Assembly (NCBI GenBank): GCA_900544815.1
Contig: UQWT01000028.1
Location: forward strand, 1 to 24,490
Reading direction: 5' to 3'
DNA length: 24,490 nucleotides
DNA from: an uncultured Bacteroidales bacterium
GTDB taxonomy: Bacteria > Bacteroidota > Bacteroidia > Bacteroidales > UBA932
Part shown: positions 8,247 through 15,716 of the stretch, in pieces
Numbering within the stretch: the first letter of the stretch is position 1
Layout of the letters: each line of letters starts with the position of its first letter
The notes under the pieces: model-generated
Databases searched by the model: none
What the model saw: the letters and a program-made list of their open reading frames with translations, nothing else
Told to the model about the DNA's origin: nothing
Made by a program: the position numbers and the translations under genes

Positions 8247-8274
8247 ACTGTTTATAGTCAGTTTATCAGCTTTA

Positions 8275-8357
8275 GCTTTAGCCAATTAAATTTTGACAGC
8301 CAATGTTAACGCCAATGCTTTTCTCTATACACAAAAGGCCAAAGTTAACGCCAAGGC
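8275..8357. repeat. GCCAA-rich intergenic repeat, locus 2
   Basis: This stretch between atpK and the glmM-like gene holds several GCCAA-type units (GCCAATTAAA, GCCAATGTTAAC, GCCAATGC, GGCCAAAGTTAAC, GCCAAGGC). Bases 8275-8305 are the exact reverse complement of 14230-14260, 31 of 31 bases. Bases 8347-8357 repeat a core found at locus 1 (605-630). A chance match of 31 bases is not credible in a window of this size, so the loci share a common origin. Confidence 0.85.
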
Positions 8358-8406
8358 TATATAAAAGATAATTTGTCGGGAAGATTATTCATAAATAATT
8401 TCTTAC

Positions 8407-8414
8407 TATATTTG
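8407..8414 (+). promoter_or_regulatory. Putative -7 element for the glmM-like operon
   Basis: TATATTTG matches TAnnTTTG and lies 25 bases before the ATG at 8440. I see no TTTG at the expected -33 distance, so support comes from the -7 match and position only. Confidence 0.5.
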
Positions 8415-8439
8415 TGGTTCACTTTAACAAAGATTTGTT

Positions 8440-9834
8440 ATGACACTAATCAAATCGATATCGGGAATAAGGGGAACTATAGGTGGTAATATTGGAGACG
8501 CACTTACCCCAATAGACATTGTTAAATTTACATCTGCATACGCAACAGAGCTTAGAAAGAGGCTTCCGGGCAAAGATCATTACAGGGTAGTTGTTGGAAG
8601 AGATGCAAGAATATCGGGCCAAATGGTTGAAAATCTTGTATGTGGAACACTGCTTGCATGCGGGATAGATGTAATAGATGCAGGGTTGGCCTCTACACCT
8701 ACAACAGAGATGGCTGTAATTTTTGAGAAGGCAGACGGTGGAATTATTCTTACTGCATCACATAATCCAAAACAATGGAATGCTCTTAAATTACTCAACC
8801 AAAGAGGTGAGTTTCTAACGGCAAAAGAGGGTGAGACACTGCTTGAGACAGCAGAGGCAGAAGATTTTGGCTTTGCAGAGATAGACAAGATTGGAAAGAT
8901 AGAGCATAAGGACTTTACAATGCAACATATAGATGCCGTATTGGCACATCCTCTCGTAGACAGAGATGCTATAAAAAAGGCTCACTTTAAAGTGGTTTTG
9001 GATGCAGTCAACTCAGTTGGCGGATGTACAATGCCCAAACTGTTAAAAGAGCTTGGTGTTGAGTGTATAGAGCTTAACTGCGCCCCTACCGGAGACTTTG
9101 CACATAACCCGGAGCCACTTCCTGCAAACCTCGTAGGGCTGTGCAACAAGGTGGTAGAGGAGAAAGCCGACCTTGGAATATCTGTAGACCCGGATGTGGA
9201 CAGGCTTGCACTTATATGCGAAAACGGTAAACCGTTTGGTGAGGAGTATACTTTGGTTTCTGTTGCAGATTACGTACTTTCTCATAGAAAAGGTGATACA
9301 GTTTCAAATTTATCATCATCGAGGGCATTGAAAGATGTAACTGAGGCGCACGGAGGAAAGCACTTCTCTGCAGCTGTAGGCGAAGTTAATGTTACAACAA
9401 AGATGAGAGAGGTTGGAGCTGTCATTGGCGGAGAGGGAAACGGTGGTGTAATATTCCCGGACCTTCACTATGGAAGAGACGCATACATAGGTGTTGCACT
9501 GTTTCTAAGTAATTTGGCGCAAAAGGGGATTAAAACATCTGAGCTTAGGGCAACCTATCCTAACTACTTTATTTCAAAGAATAGAGTAGAGCTCGCCGAC
9601 AAAACTCTCATAGAGAAAATCTTTGCAAAGATAAAAGAGCTTTACAAAGAGGAGAGGATTACAGATATAGACGGGGTAAAGATAGATTTTGATGCAAGCA
9701 GAAAGTGGGTTCAATTGAGAAAATCCAACACAGAGCCTATTATGAGAATCTACGCAGAGGCCCCTACCGAAAAGGAGGCAGATGACCTTGCACAGGAGAT
9801 CATAACAAAAATTAACGATATTATAGCAAAATAG
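8440..9834 (+). CDS. glmM: Phosphoglucosamine mutase-like phosphohexomutase
   Basis: This 464-residue enzyme belongs to the alpha-D-phosphohexomutase superfamily and probably interconverts glucosamine-6-phosphate and glucosamine-1-phosphate for peptidoglycan and LPS precursors. All four domain signatures are present: the phosphoserine loop TASHNP (105-110, Ser107), the Mg2+ loop DPDVDR (250-255), the sugar-binding loop GEGNGG (331-336), and the phosphate-binding loop RKSNTEPIMR (427-436). Classical GlmM has GEQSGH in the third loop, so this belongs to the Bacteroidetes/archaeal-type branch, where GlmM and phosphomannomutase/phosphoglucomutase are hard to separate by sequence. The superfamily is certain; the exact substrate is inferred. 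The next gene begins 12 bases downstream and acts on MurNAc-type substrates, which fits an amino-sugar role. Confidence 0.88.
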   Translation: MTLIKSISGIRGTIGGNIGDALTPIDIVKFTSAYATELRKRLPGKDHYRVVVGRDARISGQMVENLVCGTLLACGIDVIDAGLASTPTTEMAVIFEKADGGIILTASHNPKQWNALKLLNQRGEFLTAKEGETLLETAEAEDFGFAEIDKIGKIEHKDFTMQHIDAVLAHPLVDRDAIKKAHFKVVLDAVNSVGGCTMPKLLKELGVECIELNCAPTGDFAHNPEPLPANLVGLCNKVVEEKADLGISVDPDVDRLALICENGKPFGEEYTLVSVADYVLSHRKGDTVSNLSSSRALKDVTEAHGGKHFSAAVGEVNVTTKMREVGAVIGGEGNGGVIFPDLHYGRDAYIGVALFLSNLAQKGIKTSELRATYPNYFISKNRVELADKTLIEKIFAKIKELYKEERITDIDGVKIDFDASRKWVQLRKSNTEPIMRIYAEAPTEKEADDLAQEIITKINDIIAK

Positions 9835-9846
9835 GGCAGCACCAAG

Positions 9847-11085
9847 ATGTTTTCTTTTAGAACAACACCAATAGAACAGCAGGATGACCTTGTATTGTCG
9901 CATGGCAAACTCGGACTACTGTGCAATCAGTCTGCATGGCATGCAGATACCGGGGAGTATCTTTTTGACATACTTAAAAAAAGAGGTAATCTTAAAAGGA
10001 TCTTCATGCCCGAACACGGCCTGTTTGCAGAGCAGCAGGATCAGGTAAAGATTGCAGATGGGAAAGGGGATCTGTACAGCAGATTTGCAGATGATGGGGC
10101 AGATATTGTCTCACTGTATGGCAATACAGAAGATTCACTAACGGCAGATATATCAAAACTTACAGATTTAGATGCGCTTATAGTTGAATTGCAAGATGTG
10201 GGGTGCAGATATTATACATATCCATCTACGCTCAACAATATATTCAAGGTACTAAAAGACAATGATATAAATCTTCATGTCTACATTATAGACCATGCAA
10301 ATCCGGCAGGAAGACAAGTTGAAGGTACAATGCTCAGAGCCGGGTATCGTTCCTTTATTGGATTGGAGGGGATTGTCCACAGACATGGGCTGACATTTGG
10401 AGAGCTTGCCTACTATCTGTACAATGAGATGAATGCAAAGTTTCCACTGCATATAATCTCCTACAAAGCCTACCCATATATTCTGTTGCCATGGAGCATA
10501 CCACCATCACCAAACTTCCCGGGGCTCTTTACCCCAATGCTTTACAGCGGGCAATGCCTTTGGGAAGGTACCAACGTAAGTGAAGGACGCGGAACCACCA
10601 GACCATTTGAACTGTTTGGTGCCCCTTTCATGAAACCGTTAGTCTCTAAAGGTAGAGAATACGGCGGTTGGAACCAGAAAGAGAGCCCACTTTACGACAA
10701 AGGTGCACTTGTAAGATATATGGCATTCATCCCAACATTCCACAAATACAAAGATGAATGCTGCTACGGCTTTCAGATACTGTTAAAACCAGATATGCAG
10801 TACAATGCATTGGCACATAATTTGCGCATTATGAGGTTCATCCATGACAACTGCAAAGAATTTACCTTTAGACCGGGCAGATACGAGGCCGGCAATGACA
10901 AAACGGCAATTGAACTGCTTTTGGGTGACAAGGACCTGTTTGATTATGTTAAAGGCGGTAACGGTGGTAATGCAGATGAACAGTGGCAGGAGATAAAGGA
11001 GCATATAAAGGTTGAGGAGCAGAAATGGATAAAAAAGGTTAGGAGATTCACTCTCTATGACGAACCTTTATTTAGAGTAAAATAG
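9847..11085 (+). CDS. DUF1343 / NamZ-like exo-beta-N-acetylmuramidase family protein (GH171)
   Basis: This 412-residue protein matches the DUF1343 family. Characterised members (NamZ of Bacillus subtilis and Tannerella forsythia) release N-acetylmuramic acid from the non-reducing end of peptidoglycan fragments. Family stretches visible are GKLGLLCNQSA (about 20-30), MPEHGLFAEQQD (about 54-65), ELQDVGCRYYTYPSTL, an HANPAGR-type site (IIDHANPAGRQVEG), and CLWEGTNVSEGRGTTRPFELFGAPF. No signal peptide or N-terminal hydrophobic segment is seen, unlike secreted NamZ of B. subtilis, so this copy is probably cytoplasmic. It follows the glmM-like gene by 12 bases, so the pair is likely co-transcribed and may serve MurNAc recycling. 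The family is clear; activity on MurNAc is inferred. Confidence 0.85.
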   Translation: MFSFRTTPIEQQDDLVLSHGKLGLLCNQSAWHADTGEYLFDILKKRGNLKRIFMPEHGLFAEQQDQVKIADGKGDLYSRFADDGADIVSLYGNTEDSLTADISKLTDLDALIVELQDVGCRYYTYPSTLNNIFKVLKDNDINLHVYIIDHANPAGRQVEGTMLRAGYRSFIGLEGIVHRHGLTFGELAYYLYNEMNAKFPLHIISYKAYPYILLPWSIPPSPNFPGLFTPMLYSGQCLWEGTNVSEGRGTTRPFELFGAPFMKPLVSKGREYGGWNQKESPLYDKGALVRYMAFIPTFHKYKDECCYGFQILLKPDMQYNALAHNLRIMRFIHDNCKEFTFRPGRYEAGNDKTAIELLLGDKDLFDYVKGGNGGNADEQWQEIKEHIKVEEQKWIKKVRRFTLYDEPLFRVK

Positions 11086-11098
11086 TGTAAACGAATTA

Positions 11099-11119
11099 TT
11101 AACAATTAACAATTAACAA
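11099..11119 (+). repeat. Three tandem TTAACAA heptamers before the Bax-inhibitor gene
   Basis: Three perfect copies of the 7-mer TTAACAA end 12 bases before the ATG at 11132. Such a run could change in copy number by slippage and alter the leader spacing, but it may also be simple A/T-rich leader sequence. Confidence 0.7.
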
Positions 11120-11131
11120 ATAAAATAAAGT

Positions 11132-11884
11132 ATGAACAATCCCGTTTTAAACGATAAAGTATTCAGACAGTCTGAGTCTGAGCGTGTTTCGTCTGCGGAA
11201 ATGACGGTAAAAGGTACAATGACAAAAACATTGCTGTTGCTGCTTATGGTGGCGGCAGGTGCGGCATATTCATGGACAGTTTTCTATGAATCATTGAATC
11301 CCTCATCTGTTTCGGCATATATGTATGGAGGACTGTTTGGAGGATTCGTACTTGCAATGATAGTTTCATTTGTTCCAAAGACAGCTCCATATCTTACACC
11401 ATTCTATGCTGCCGGAGAGGGACTTTTCCTTGGAGGTATATCTGCCATGTACAATGCAGCCTTTGCAGAGACAGCACCAAACATCATCTTTAACGCAGTA
11501 GCGCTCACGCTCCTTACTGCAGTTGTAATGTTTACAATATATAGAAAAGAGATTATCAAGGTCACCGACAAATTTAGGAAGGTTATCCTTATATCACTTA
11601 CAACAATACTTATCTACTACATTGTATGCATGATCTTAAACCTATGTGGTGTAAACTTAGATATTCTACAGGGTGGAAACATATTGAGCATAGTAATAAG
11701 CGTTGTTATAGTTGGTGTTGCAGCATTTTCGCTATTACTTGATTTTGACTTCATTACAAAGGCATCACAGATGGGCGCCCCTAAATACATGGAGTGGTAC
11801 GGGGCTTTTGGATTAGTTGTGACCCTTGTATGGTTGTATTTGGAGATTTTAAAACTATTAGCAAAATTCGCCAATCGCAATTAG
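11132..11884 (+). CDS. Bax inhibitor-1/YccA family membrane protein
   Basis: This 250-residue integral membrane protein has about seven hydrophobic helices starting at residue 31 (TKTLLLLLMVAAGAAYSWTVF) after a short polar N-terminus beginning MNNPVLNDKVF. The N-terminal pattern and spacing match the COG4760/PF12811 branch of the BI-1 superfamily, which is common in Bacteroidetes. Family members are linked to membrane stress and cation (Ca2+/H+) leak, but this branch has no firm function. A DFDFITKASQMGAPKYMEWYGAFGL segment before the last helix holds paired acidic residues of the kind proposed as a pH sensor in BI-1 channels. It starts 46 bases after the NamZ-like gene and ends at a bidirectional terminator. 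Confidence 0.88.
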   Translation: MNNPVLNDKVFRQSESERVSSAEMTVKGTMTKTLLLLLMVAAGAAYSWTVFYESLNPSSVSAYMYGGLFGGFVLAMIVSFVPKTAPYLTPFYAAGEGLFLGGISAMYNAAFAETAPNIIFNAVALTLLTAVVMFTIYRKEIIKVTDKFRKVILISLTTILIYYIVCMILNLCGVNLDILQGGNILSIVISVVIVGVAAFSLLLDFDFITKASQMGAPKYMEWYGAFGLVVTLVWLYLEILKLLAKFANRN

Positions 11885-11915
11885 GGAAAGTAAAGTACAA
11901 TCAAACATACTCATG

Positions 11916-11955
11916 AAAATGGGATGGCCAATATTTCCGGTCATCCCATTTTAGT
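11916..11955. terminator. Bidirectional terminator between convergent BI-1 and AraC genes
   Basis: AAAATGGGATG (11916-11926) pairs perfectly with CATCCCATTTT (11942-11952), and the stem extends inward by a G-T and two C-G pairs. A-run and T-run flanks allow termination from both sides. It lies 31 bases after the BI-1 stop and about 40 bases beyond the minus-strand AraC stop. Confidence 0.9.
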
Positions 11956-11993
11956 TTACTATCTATCTCTATACAGGTAGCCTCTATAATCCT

Positions 11994-12914
11994 CTATAAA
12001 ATTTGAGTAGAATTTCTGTACTCTCCTGGAGTCATCCCGGTATTTTTCTTAAAATACTTTCCAAAAGCAGACGGGGTTGAGAAATTAAGATGATCTGCAA
12101 TCTCCATAATGCTCTTGCTTGAGCATTTAAGCATGGATTTAGCCTCTGTAATAATAAATCTGTTAAGCCATTCCATTACAGTCGCACCACTGGATTCCTT
12201 TGCAACAGCAGAAAGGTATTTTGGCGATATACACAACTTTTCTGCGTAAAACTCTATATTCCTTTCTGTTAGATAGTTTTGAGAAGCTATGGTAATAAAC
12301 CTTTTGAAAATATCATCTTTTCTGGTAAGCTTTTCAACAGCAACAACCTTCTCAGTATCAATCTTTTTAAAGATAGCCTGCTTTAATGTGCTCAAAAACA
12401 GTCTTAATGAATATGATACCATCTCTTTACTGGTACTCCCCTCCTCCTGGCTCAGCAAAAGATTAATTACACCTATAATCTGCTTTACCAATTCAGCTTC
12501 CGAACTGTTCAACACTATAAGCTGCGTAGATAAAACCTCCATCATTAATTTTACTGTTATCTGAGGTGAAAAGGTGTTGTCATCAAAAACCCCGGATTCA
12601 ATCATAAATGCTGTAAACTCAACATCATCATCACCCTTCATAAATGTGATAGTACCAGGATGTATAAAGGCAACGCTGTTCTCTACTAATTTAAGCTCCT
12701 TAAAGTTAGAATACAGTGTAGCCGACCCCTTAGTACACACTGTTATCACAAGAGCGCGTGTCCTTATAGGAATCTTTAGGAACTCGTTTATTTTACCCTT
12801 TATCTGACTATCTCTTACAATTGTAAGTCCGTGCATGGCAGACAGATGCTTAACGTGCAAGTTTTTGATTACCTCATCTGCCGAGATAGAAAAATATTCC
12901 TGTTTTTTGTTCAT
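11994..12914 (-). CDS. AraC family transcriptional regulator
   Basis: This 306-residue regulator has an N-terminal cupin-like sensing region (about 20-140, including the AFIHPGTITFM stretch typical of AraC ligand domains) and a C-terminal double helix-turn-helix of about 100 residues. The second motif reads IMEIADHLNFSTPSAFGKYFKKNTGMTPGEYR, a textbook AraC signature. I chose the ATG at 12914 over an in-frame TTG at 12959, because the upstream extension would run through a perfect inverted repeat and begins at a weak codon. The ligand and targets are unknown. The gene is convergent with the BI-1 gene and divergent from L31, and no catabolic or transport operon is adjacent, so it probably acts elsewhere. 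A palindrome 15 bases upstream could be an autoregulatory site. Confidence 0.92.
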   Translation of the reverse strand: MNKKQEYFSISADEVIKNLHVKHLSAMHGLTIVRDSQIKGKINEFLKIPIRTRALVITVCTKGSATLYSNFKELKLVENSVAFIHPGTITFMKGDDDVEFTAFMIESGVFDDNTFSPQITVKLMMEVLSTQLIVLNSSEAELVKQIIGVINLLLSQEEGSTSKEMVSYSLRLFLSTLKQAIFKKIDTEKVVAVEKLTRKDDIFKRFITIASQNYLTERNIEFYAEKLCISPKYLSAVAKESSGATVMEWLNRFIITEAKSMLKCSSKSIMEIADHLNFSTPSAFGKYFKKNTGMTPGEYRNSTQIL

Positions 12915-12928
12915 CAAAATCAAATTAT

Positions 12929-12950
12929 GACAACATTTCAAGATGTTGTC
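12929..12950. promoter_or_regulatory. Inverted repeat just upstream of the AraC-type gene
   Basis: GACAACAT (12929-12936) and ATGTTGTC (12943-12950) form a perfect 8-bp inverted repeat with a 6-base spacer, 15 bases from the AraC start codon and 7 bases from a -7-like element. It could be an operator for autoregulation or an mRNA leader hairpin. AraC proteins more often use direct repeats, so the role is uncertain. Confidence 0.5.
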
Positions 12951-12956
12951 GGGAAG

Positions 12957-12964
12957 CAAAAATA
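12957..12964 (-). promoter_or_regulatory. Putative -7 element of the AraC-type gene
   Basis: On the minus strand this reads TATTTTTG, a match to TAnnTTTG, 43 bases before the ATG. A minus-strand TTTG at 12981-12984 is spaced 16 bases away, slightly short of the usual -33 distance. Confidence 0.4.
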
Positions 12965-13083
12965 TTCAAACACAAGTCTACAAATTTATATAAAAAAGCA
13001 TAATTTCACCCCATTAAGAAGGCAAACTTCAACTTTCATCCAATAAAAGCTGAAAAAGAGTCTACGTTTAGAAAAAAAAATAT

Positions 13084-13091
13084 TACATTTG
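13084..13091 (+). promoter_or_regulatory. Putative -7 element of the L31 gene
   Basis: TACATTTG matches TAnnTTTG, 37 bases before the L31 ATG. It fits a monocistronic L31 gene, which also has its own terminator. Confidence 0.5.
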
Positions 13092-13128
13092 CAGCCAAAT
13101 TGTTTAAACATAGAAATACGTATTTAAT

Positions 13129-13377
13129 ATGAAAAAAGGAATTCATCCCGAAAGCTATAGATTAGTTGCTTTCAAGGATATGTCAAATGATCAGGTTTTC
13201 ATTACCCGTTCATGCGCAAACACCAAGGAGACAATAGAGATTGACGGTGTAACCTATCCGGTTGTCAAGCTTGAGATTTCAAACACATCTCACCCATTCT
13301 ATACAGGTAAGATGAAACTTGTTGATACTGCCGGTAGAGTTGATAAGTTCTACAGCCGTTACAAAAGAAATAAATAG
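13129..13377 (+). CDS. rpmE2: 50S ribosomal protein L31 type B
   Basis: This 82-residue basic protein is a large-subunit ribosomal protein at the subunit interface. MKKGIHPESYRLVAFKDMSN and the NTSHPFYTGK stretch identify L31. It has a single Cys (Cys29) and no CxxC zinc-binding pairs, and the length of 82 rather than about 66-70 places it in type B, the zinc-free form. Type B L31 replaces the zinc form under zinc limitation in some bacteria; in Bacteroidales it is usually the standard copy. The gene stands alone, with a -7 element upstream and a strong terminator downstream. Confidence 0.96.
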   Translation: MKKGIHPESYRLVAFKDMSNDQVFITRSCANTKETIEIDGVTYPVVKLEISNTSHPFYTGKMKLVDTAGRVDKFYSRYKRNK

Positions 13378-13400
13378 TCTTTTTTTTTGAGGTTTATAGG

Positions 13401-13432
13401 AGGTTGGTTAATCTGTTTAGCCAACCTTTTTT
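13401..13432 (+). terminator. Rho-independent terminator of the L31 gene
   Basis: AGGTTGGTTAA (13401-13411) pairs with TTAGCCAACCT (13417-13427), with one T-G pair and a 5-base loop, followed by six T residues. It lies 23 bases after the L31 stop. A run of nine T residues sits just after the stop as well. Confidence 0.9.
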
Positions 13433-13471
13433 ATTGGAATATAATTGTGCAGATTATTAATGTTTTAAACG

Positions 13472-14257
13472 ATGTATGAGCAGGAGATAAAAAATACCAT
13501 AATAAGACTTGCAAAGGAGTATAATAAGGCTGAGTACTTTAAGACAGATCCTATTATCTTCCCAAAACACTTTTACAGACTGTTTAAAGGGCAGGATAAT
13601 ATTGGTTTTGAGCCACAATTTCCCATTCCAAAAAATTATAGTGTATCTTTGCAAGACGTTGAGATAGCGGCTGTTATAGCTGCACATCTTGCATGGGGCA
13701 GAAGAGAGCTGATTGTAAGGGATATAACAAGGGCAATGGATGAGATGAAGTGGAGACCATACGAATATGTAATGAAAGGCAAATATAAAGATTGCAACGA
13801 GAGTCTTCACCGTACAATAAAGTGGTGTGAATTTGCACGAATATGCACAAATTTAAAAGAGTACTACACACATAGTAATACTCTTGAACCCTTAAGCCCT
13901 GACGAATTTAGAGTAATCATCTTTGATCAGCAGTACGACAAGAATGCAGCAAACAAAAAGATTCATATGCTCCGCAGGTGGATGGTAAGGAACGACGGCA
14001 TAGTGGATATGGGGATATGGAAAAGCATCTCCCCATCTGAGCTGATTATTCCATTGGATGTTCACGTTCATCGCACGGCAATGTGGCTTGGGATAACAAA
14101 GCGCAAGTCTGCAGATATTACAACAGCACGTGAGATAACGGATTATTTAAAAACCATATTCCCCAAAGATCCTGTAATAGGGGATTTTGCGCTGTTTGCG
14201 TATGCCGCCTCAATGAAGAAAAGCGTTGGCATTGGCTGTCAAAATTTAATTGGCTAA
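13472..14257 (+). CDS. TIGR02757 / DUF2400 family protein
   Basis: This 261-residue soluble protein matches the TIGR02757 (DUF2400) family, whose function is not known. Recognisable stretches are the DPIIFPKHF segment near residue 26, the EIAAVIAAHLAWGRRELI region (about 65-82), the RWMVRNDGIVDMGIWKSISPSELIIPLDVHVHRTAMWLG block (about 169-207), and the DPVIGDFALFAYA end. No membrane segment or signal peptide is seen. The last residues (GIGCQNLIG) and the stop codon are encoded by a GCCAA-type repeat shared with 8275-8305, so the tail may be repeat-derived. It is 39 bases ahead of tldD and probably co-transcribed with it. Confidence 0.85.
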   Translation: MYEQEIKNTIIRLAKEYNKAEYFKTDPIIFPKHFYRLFKGQDNIGFEPQFPIPKNYSVSLQDVEIAAVIAAHLAWGRRELIVRDITRAMDEMKWRPYEYVMKGKYKDCNESLHRTIKWCEFARICTNLKEYYTHSNTLEPLSPDEFRVIIFDQQYDKNAANKKIHMLRRWMVRNDGIVDMGIWKSISPSELIIPLDVHVHRTAMWLGITKRKSADITTAREITDYLKTIFPKDPVIGDFALFAYAASMKKSVGIGCQNLIG

Positions 14258-14285
14258 AGCCAATACCAATACCTAAGCTAAAGCC
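14223..14285. repeat. GCCAA-rich repeat, locus 3, overlapping the end of the DUF2400 gene
   Basis: Bases 14230-14260 match the reverse complement of 8275-8305 at 31 of 31 positions. The element includes ATTGGCT-AA-AGCCAAT (14249-14264), a near-perfect palindrome centred on the stop codon, followed by CCAATACCAATACC and AAGCTAAAGCC units. It starts inside the coding region and ends 11 bases before the tldD ATG. Confidence 0.85.
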
Positions 14286-14296
14286 CTATAAAGAAG

Positions 14297-15700
14297 ATGA
14301 GTAATATATTTGAAATAAGTAGACAAGATGCAGAGAGGGTTCTTTCAGAGGCACTCTGCAACGGTGGCACATATGCAGACCTGTACTTTGAGCACACCAT
14401 TACAAATGAATTGATGCTAAGAGACAACAAAATAAGTGCAGTAGCCTCCAACATAGACTTTGGCGTTGGTATACGTGTGCTAAAAGGTGAACGCACAGGA
14501 TATGCCTACTCAGAGACTACAGATATGGAGAGTATGCTGCGGGCAGCAAAGACAGCGGCACAGATAGCAGATTCTCCTAACTTAAAGCACAAGGAGATAA
14601 AAATATCTAAAGAGGTTAAGACAAACAATCATTATCCACTCATTAAAGGGTGGGCCGACACAGATGTGACATACAAGATAAAATACCTCAACCATCTCAA
14701 CGAGCAGATTCAGAAGAGAAGCATCTATGTGGAAAAAGCCAATGCAAGAATTGCAGATTCTATATCTGATATTCTGTTCTTCAACTCGCTCGGGGAGACA
14801 TTTCACGATGTAAGGCCATTAGTCTCAATAAGCGCCGGAGCAGTAATGCTAAAAGCCGGGCGCAGGGAGAACGGCACTGTTTCGAGAAGCTTTAGATGCG
14901 GATTTGAACTTTTGAGCGAATCGCTCATGGACGAGATTGCAGATGAACTCATTGCAAGAACAGAGATACTGTTTGAAGCAACACGTCCCAAGGGGGGCAT
15001 AATGCCTGTGGTGATGGGGGCAGGAGGCTCGGGAATACTGCTGCACGAAGCTGTAGGACACGCATTTGAAGCGGACTTTAACAGAAAAGGGGCATCTATC
15101 TTCTCAGACAAGATGGGGAAAAAAGTGTGCGACAGCAGTATAAACATAGTAGATGACGGCACACTCCTTGCAAACAGAGGCAGCTGCAATTGGGACGACG
15201 AAGGTATTCCGGGGCAGAAAACATATATGGTAAAAGACGGAATATTAAACTCCTACCTGCATGACCGCATAAGCGCACGCTATTACAAAGTAGCGCCAAC
15301 CGGAAACGGCAGAAGGGAATCATTCAGATATATGCCAATTCCAAGAATGAGAGCAACATACATGGAGGCCGGCCCATATTGCAACGATGAGATCATAAAA
15401 AGTGTTAAAAGAGGAATTTATGTAGACAATTTCTCAAACGGGCAGGTTCAGATAGGTGCCGGAGATTTCACATTCTTTGTAAAAAGCGGATACCTAATAG
15501 AAGATGGAGCACTCACTGCACCAATAAAGGATATAAATATAATTGGCAACGGTCCGCAAGCTCTTGCAGATATAACCATGGTTGGCAACGACCCAAAAAT
15601 GGAGAATGCCACATGGATCTGCGGAAAAGACCAGCTCTGCCCGGTTTCATGCGGAATGCCAACGGTAAAGGTAGGCCAACTTATGGTTGGAGGTATGTAA
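14297..15700 (+). CDS. tldD: Metalloprotease TldD
   Basis: This 467-residue protein is the catalytic subunit of the TldD/TldE (PmbA) zinc protease, which in E. coli degrades unfolded peptides and finishes microcin B17 maturation. The HExxxH zinc motif is present as HEAVGH at residues 250-255, in the context GAGGSGILLHEAVGH. The C-terminus QLCPVSCGMPTVKVGQLMVGG carries the conserved Cys expected as an additional zinc ligand. Length is normal. There is no signal peptide, so it acts in the cytoplasm. tldE follows after 16 bases. I see no obvious RiPP precursor or modifying enzyme next to it, so a housekeeping peptide-turnover role is more likely here than antibiotic maturation. Confidence 0.95.
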   Translation: MSNIFEISRQDAERVLSEALCNGGTYADLYFEHTITNELMLRDNKISAVASNIDFGVGIRVLKGERTGYAYSETTDMESMLRAAKTAAQIADSPNLKHKEIKISKEVKTNNHYPLIKGWADTDVTYKIKYLNHLNEQIQKRSIYVEKANARIADSISDILFFNSLGETFHDVRPLVSISAGAVMLKAGRRENGTVSRSFRCGFELLSESLMDEIADELIARTEILFEATRPKGGIMPVVMGAGGSGILLHEAVGHAFEADFNRKGASIFSDKMGKKVCDSSINIVDDGTLLANRGSCNWDDEGIPGQKTYMVKDGILNSYLHDRISARYYKVAPTGNGRRESFRYMPIPRMRATYMEAGPYCNDEIIKSVKRGIYVDNFSNGQVQIGAGDFTFFVKSGYLIEDGALTAPIKDINIIGNGPQALADITMVGNDPKMENATWICGKDQLCPVSCGMPTVKVGQLMVGGM

Positions 15701-15716
15701 ACAAAAAGACAGAACA

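Noticed and set aside
12915..12959. Longer AraC-type protein starting at TTG 12959
   Set aside because: The extra 15 residues begin at a weak codon, run through a perfect palindrome and look unlike the family; ATG 12914 is the better start.
14803..15189. Minus-strand open frame opposite tldD
   Set aside because: A shadow of tldD coding sequence with no start signal or family match.
15687..15716. TldE starting at TTG 15687
   Set aside because: It would overlap the end of tldD, and the added MEVCKQKDRT is not family-like; ATG 15717 fits better.
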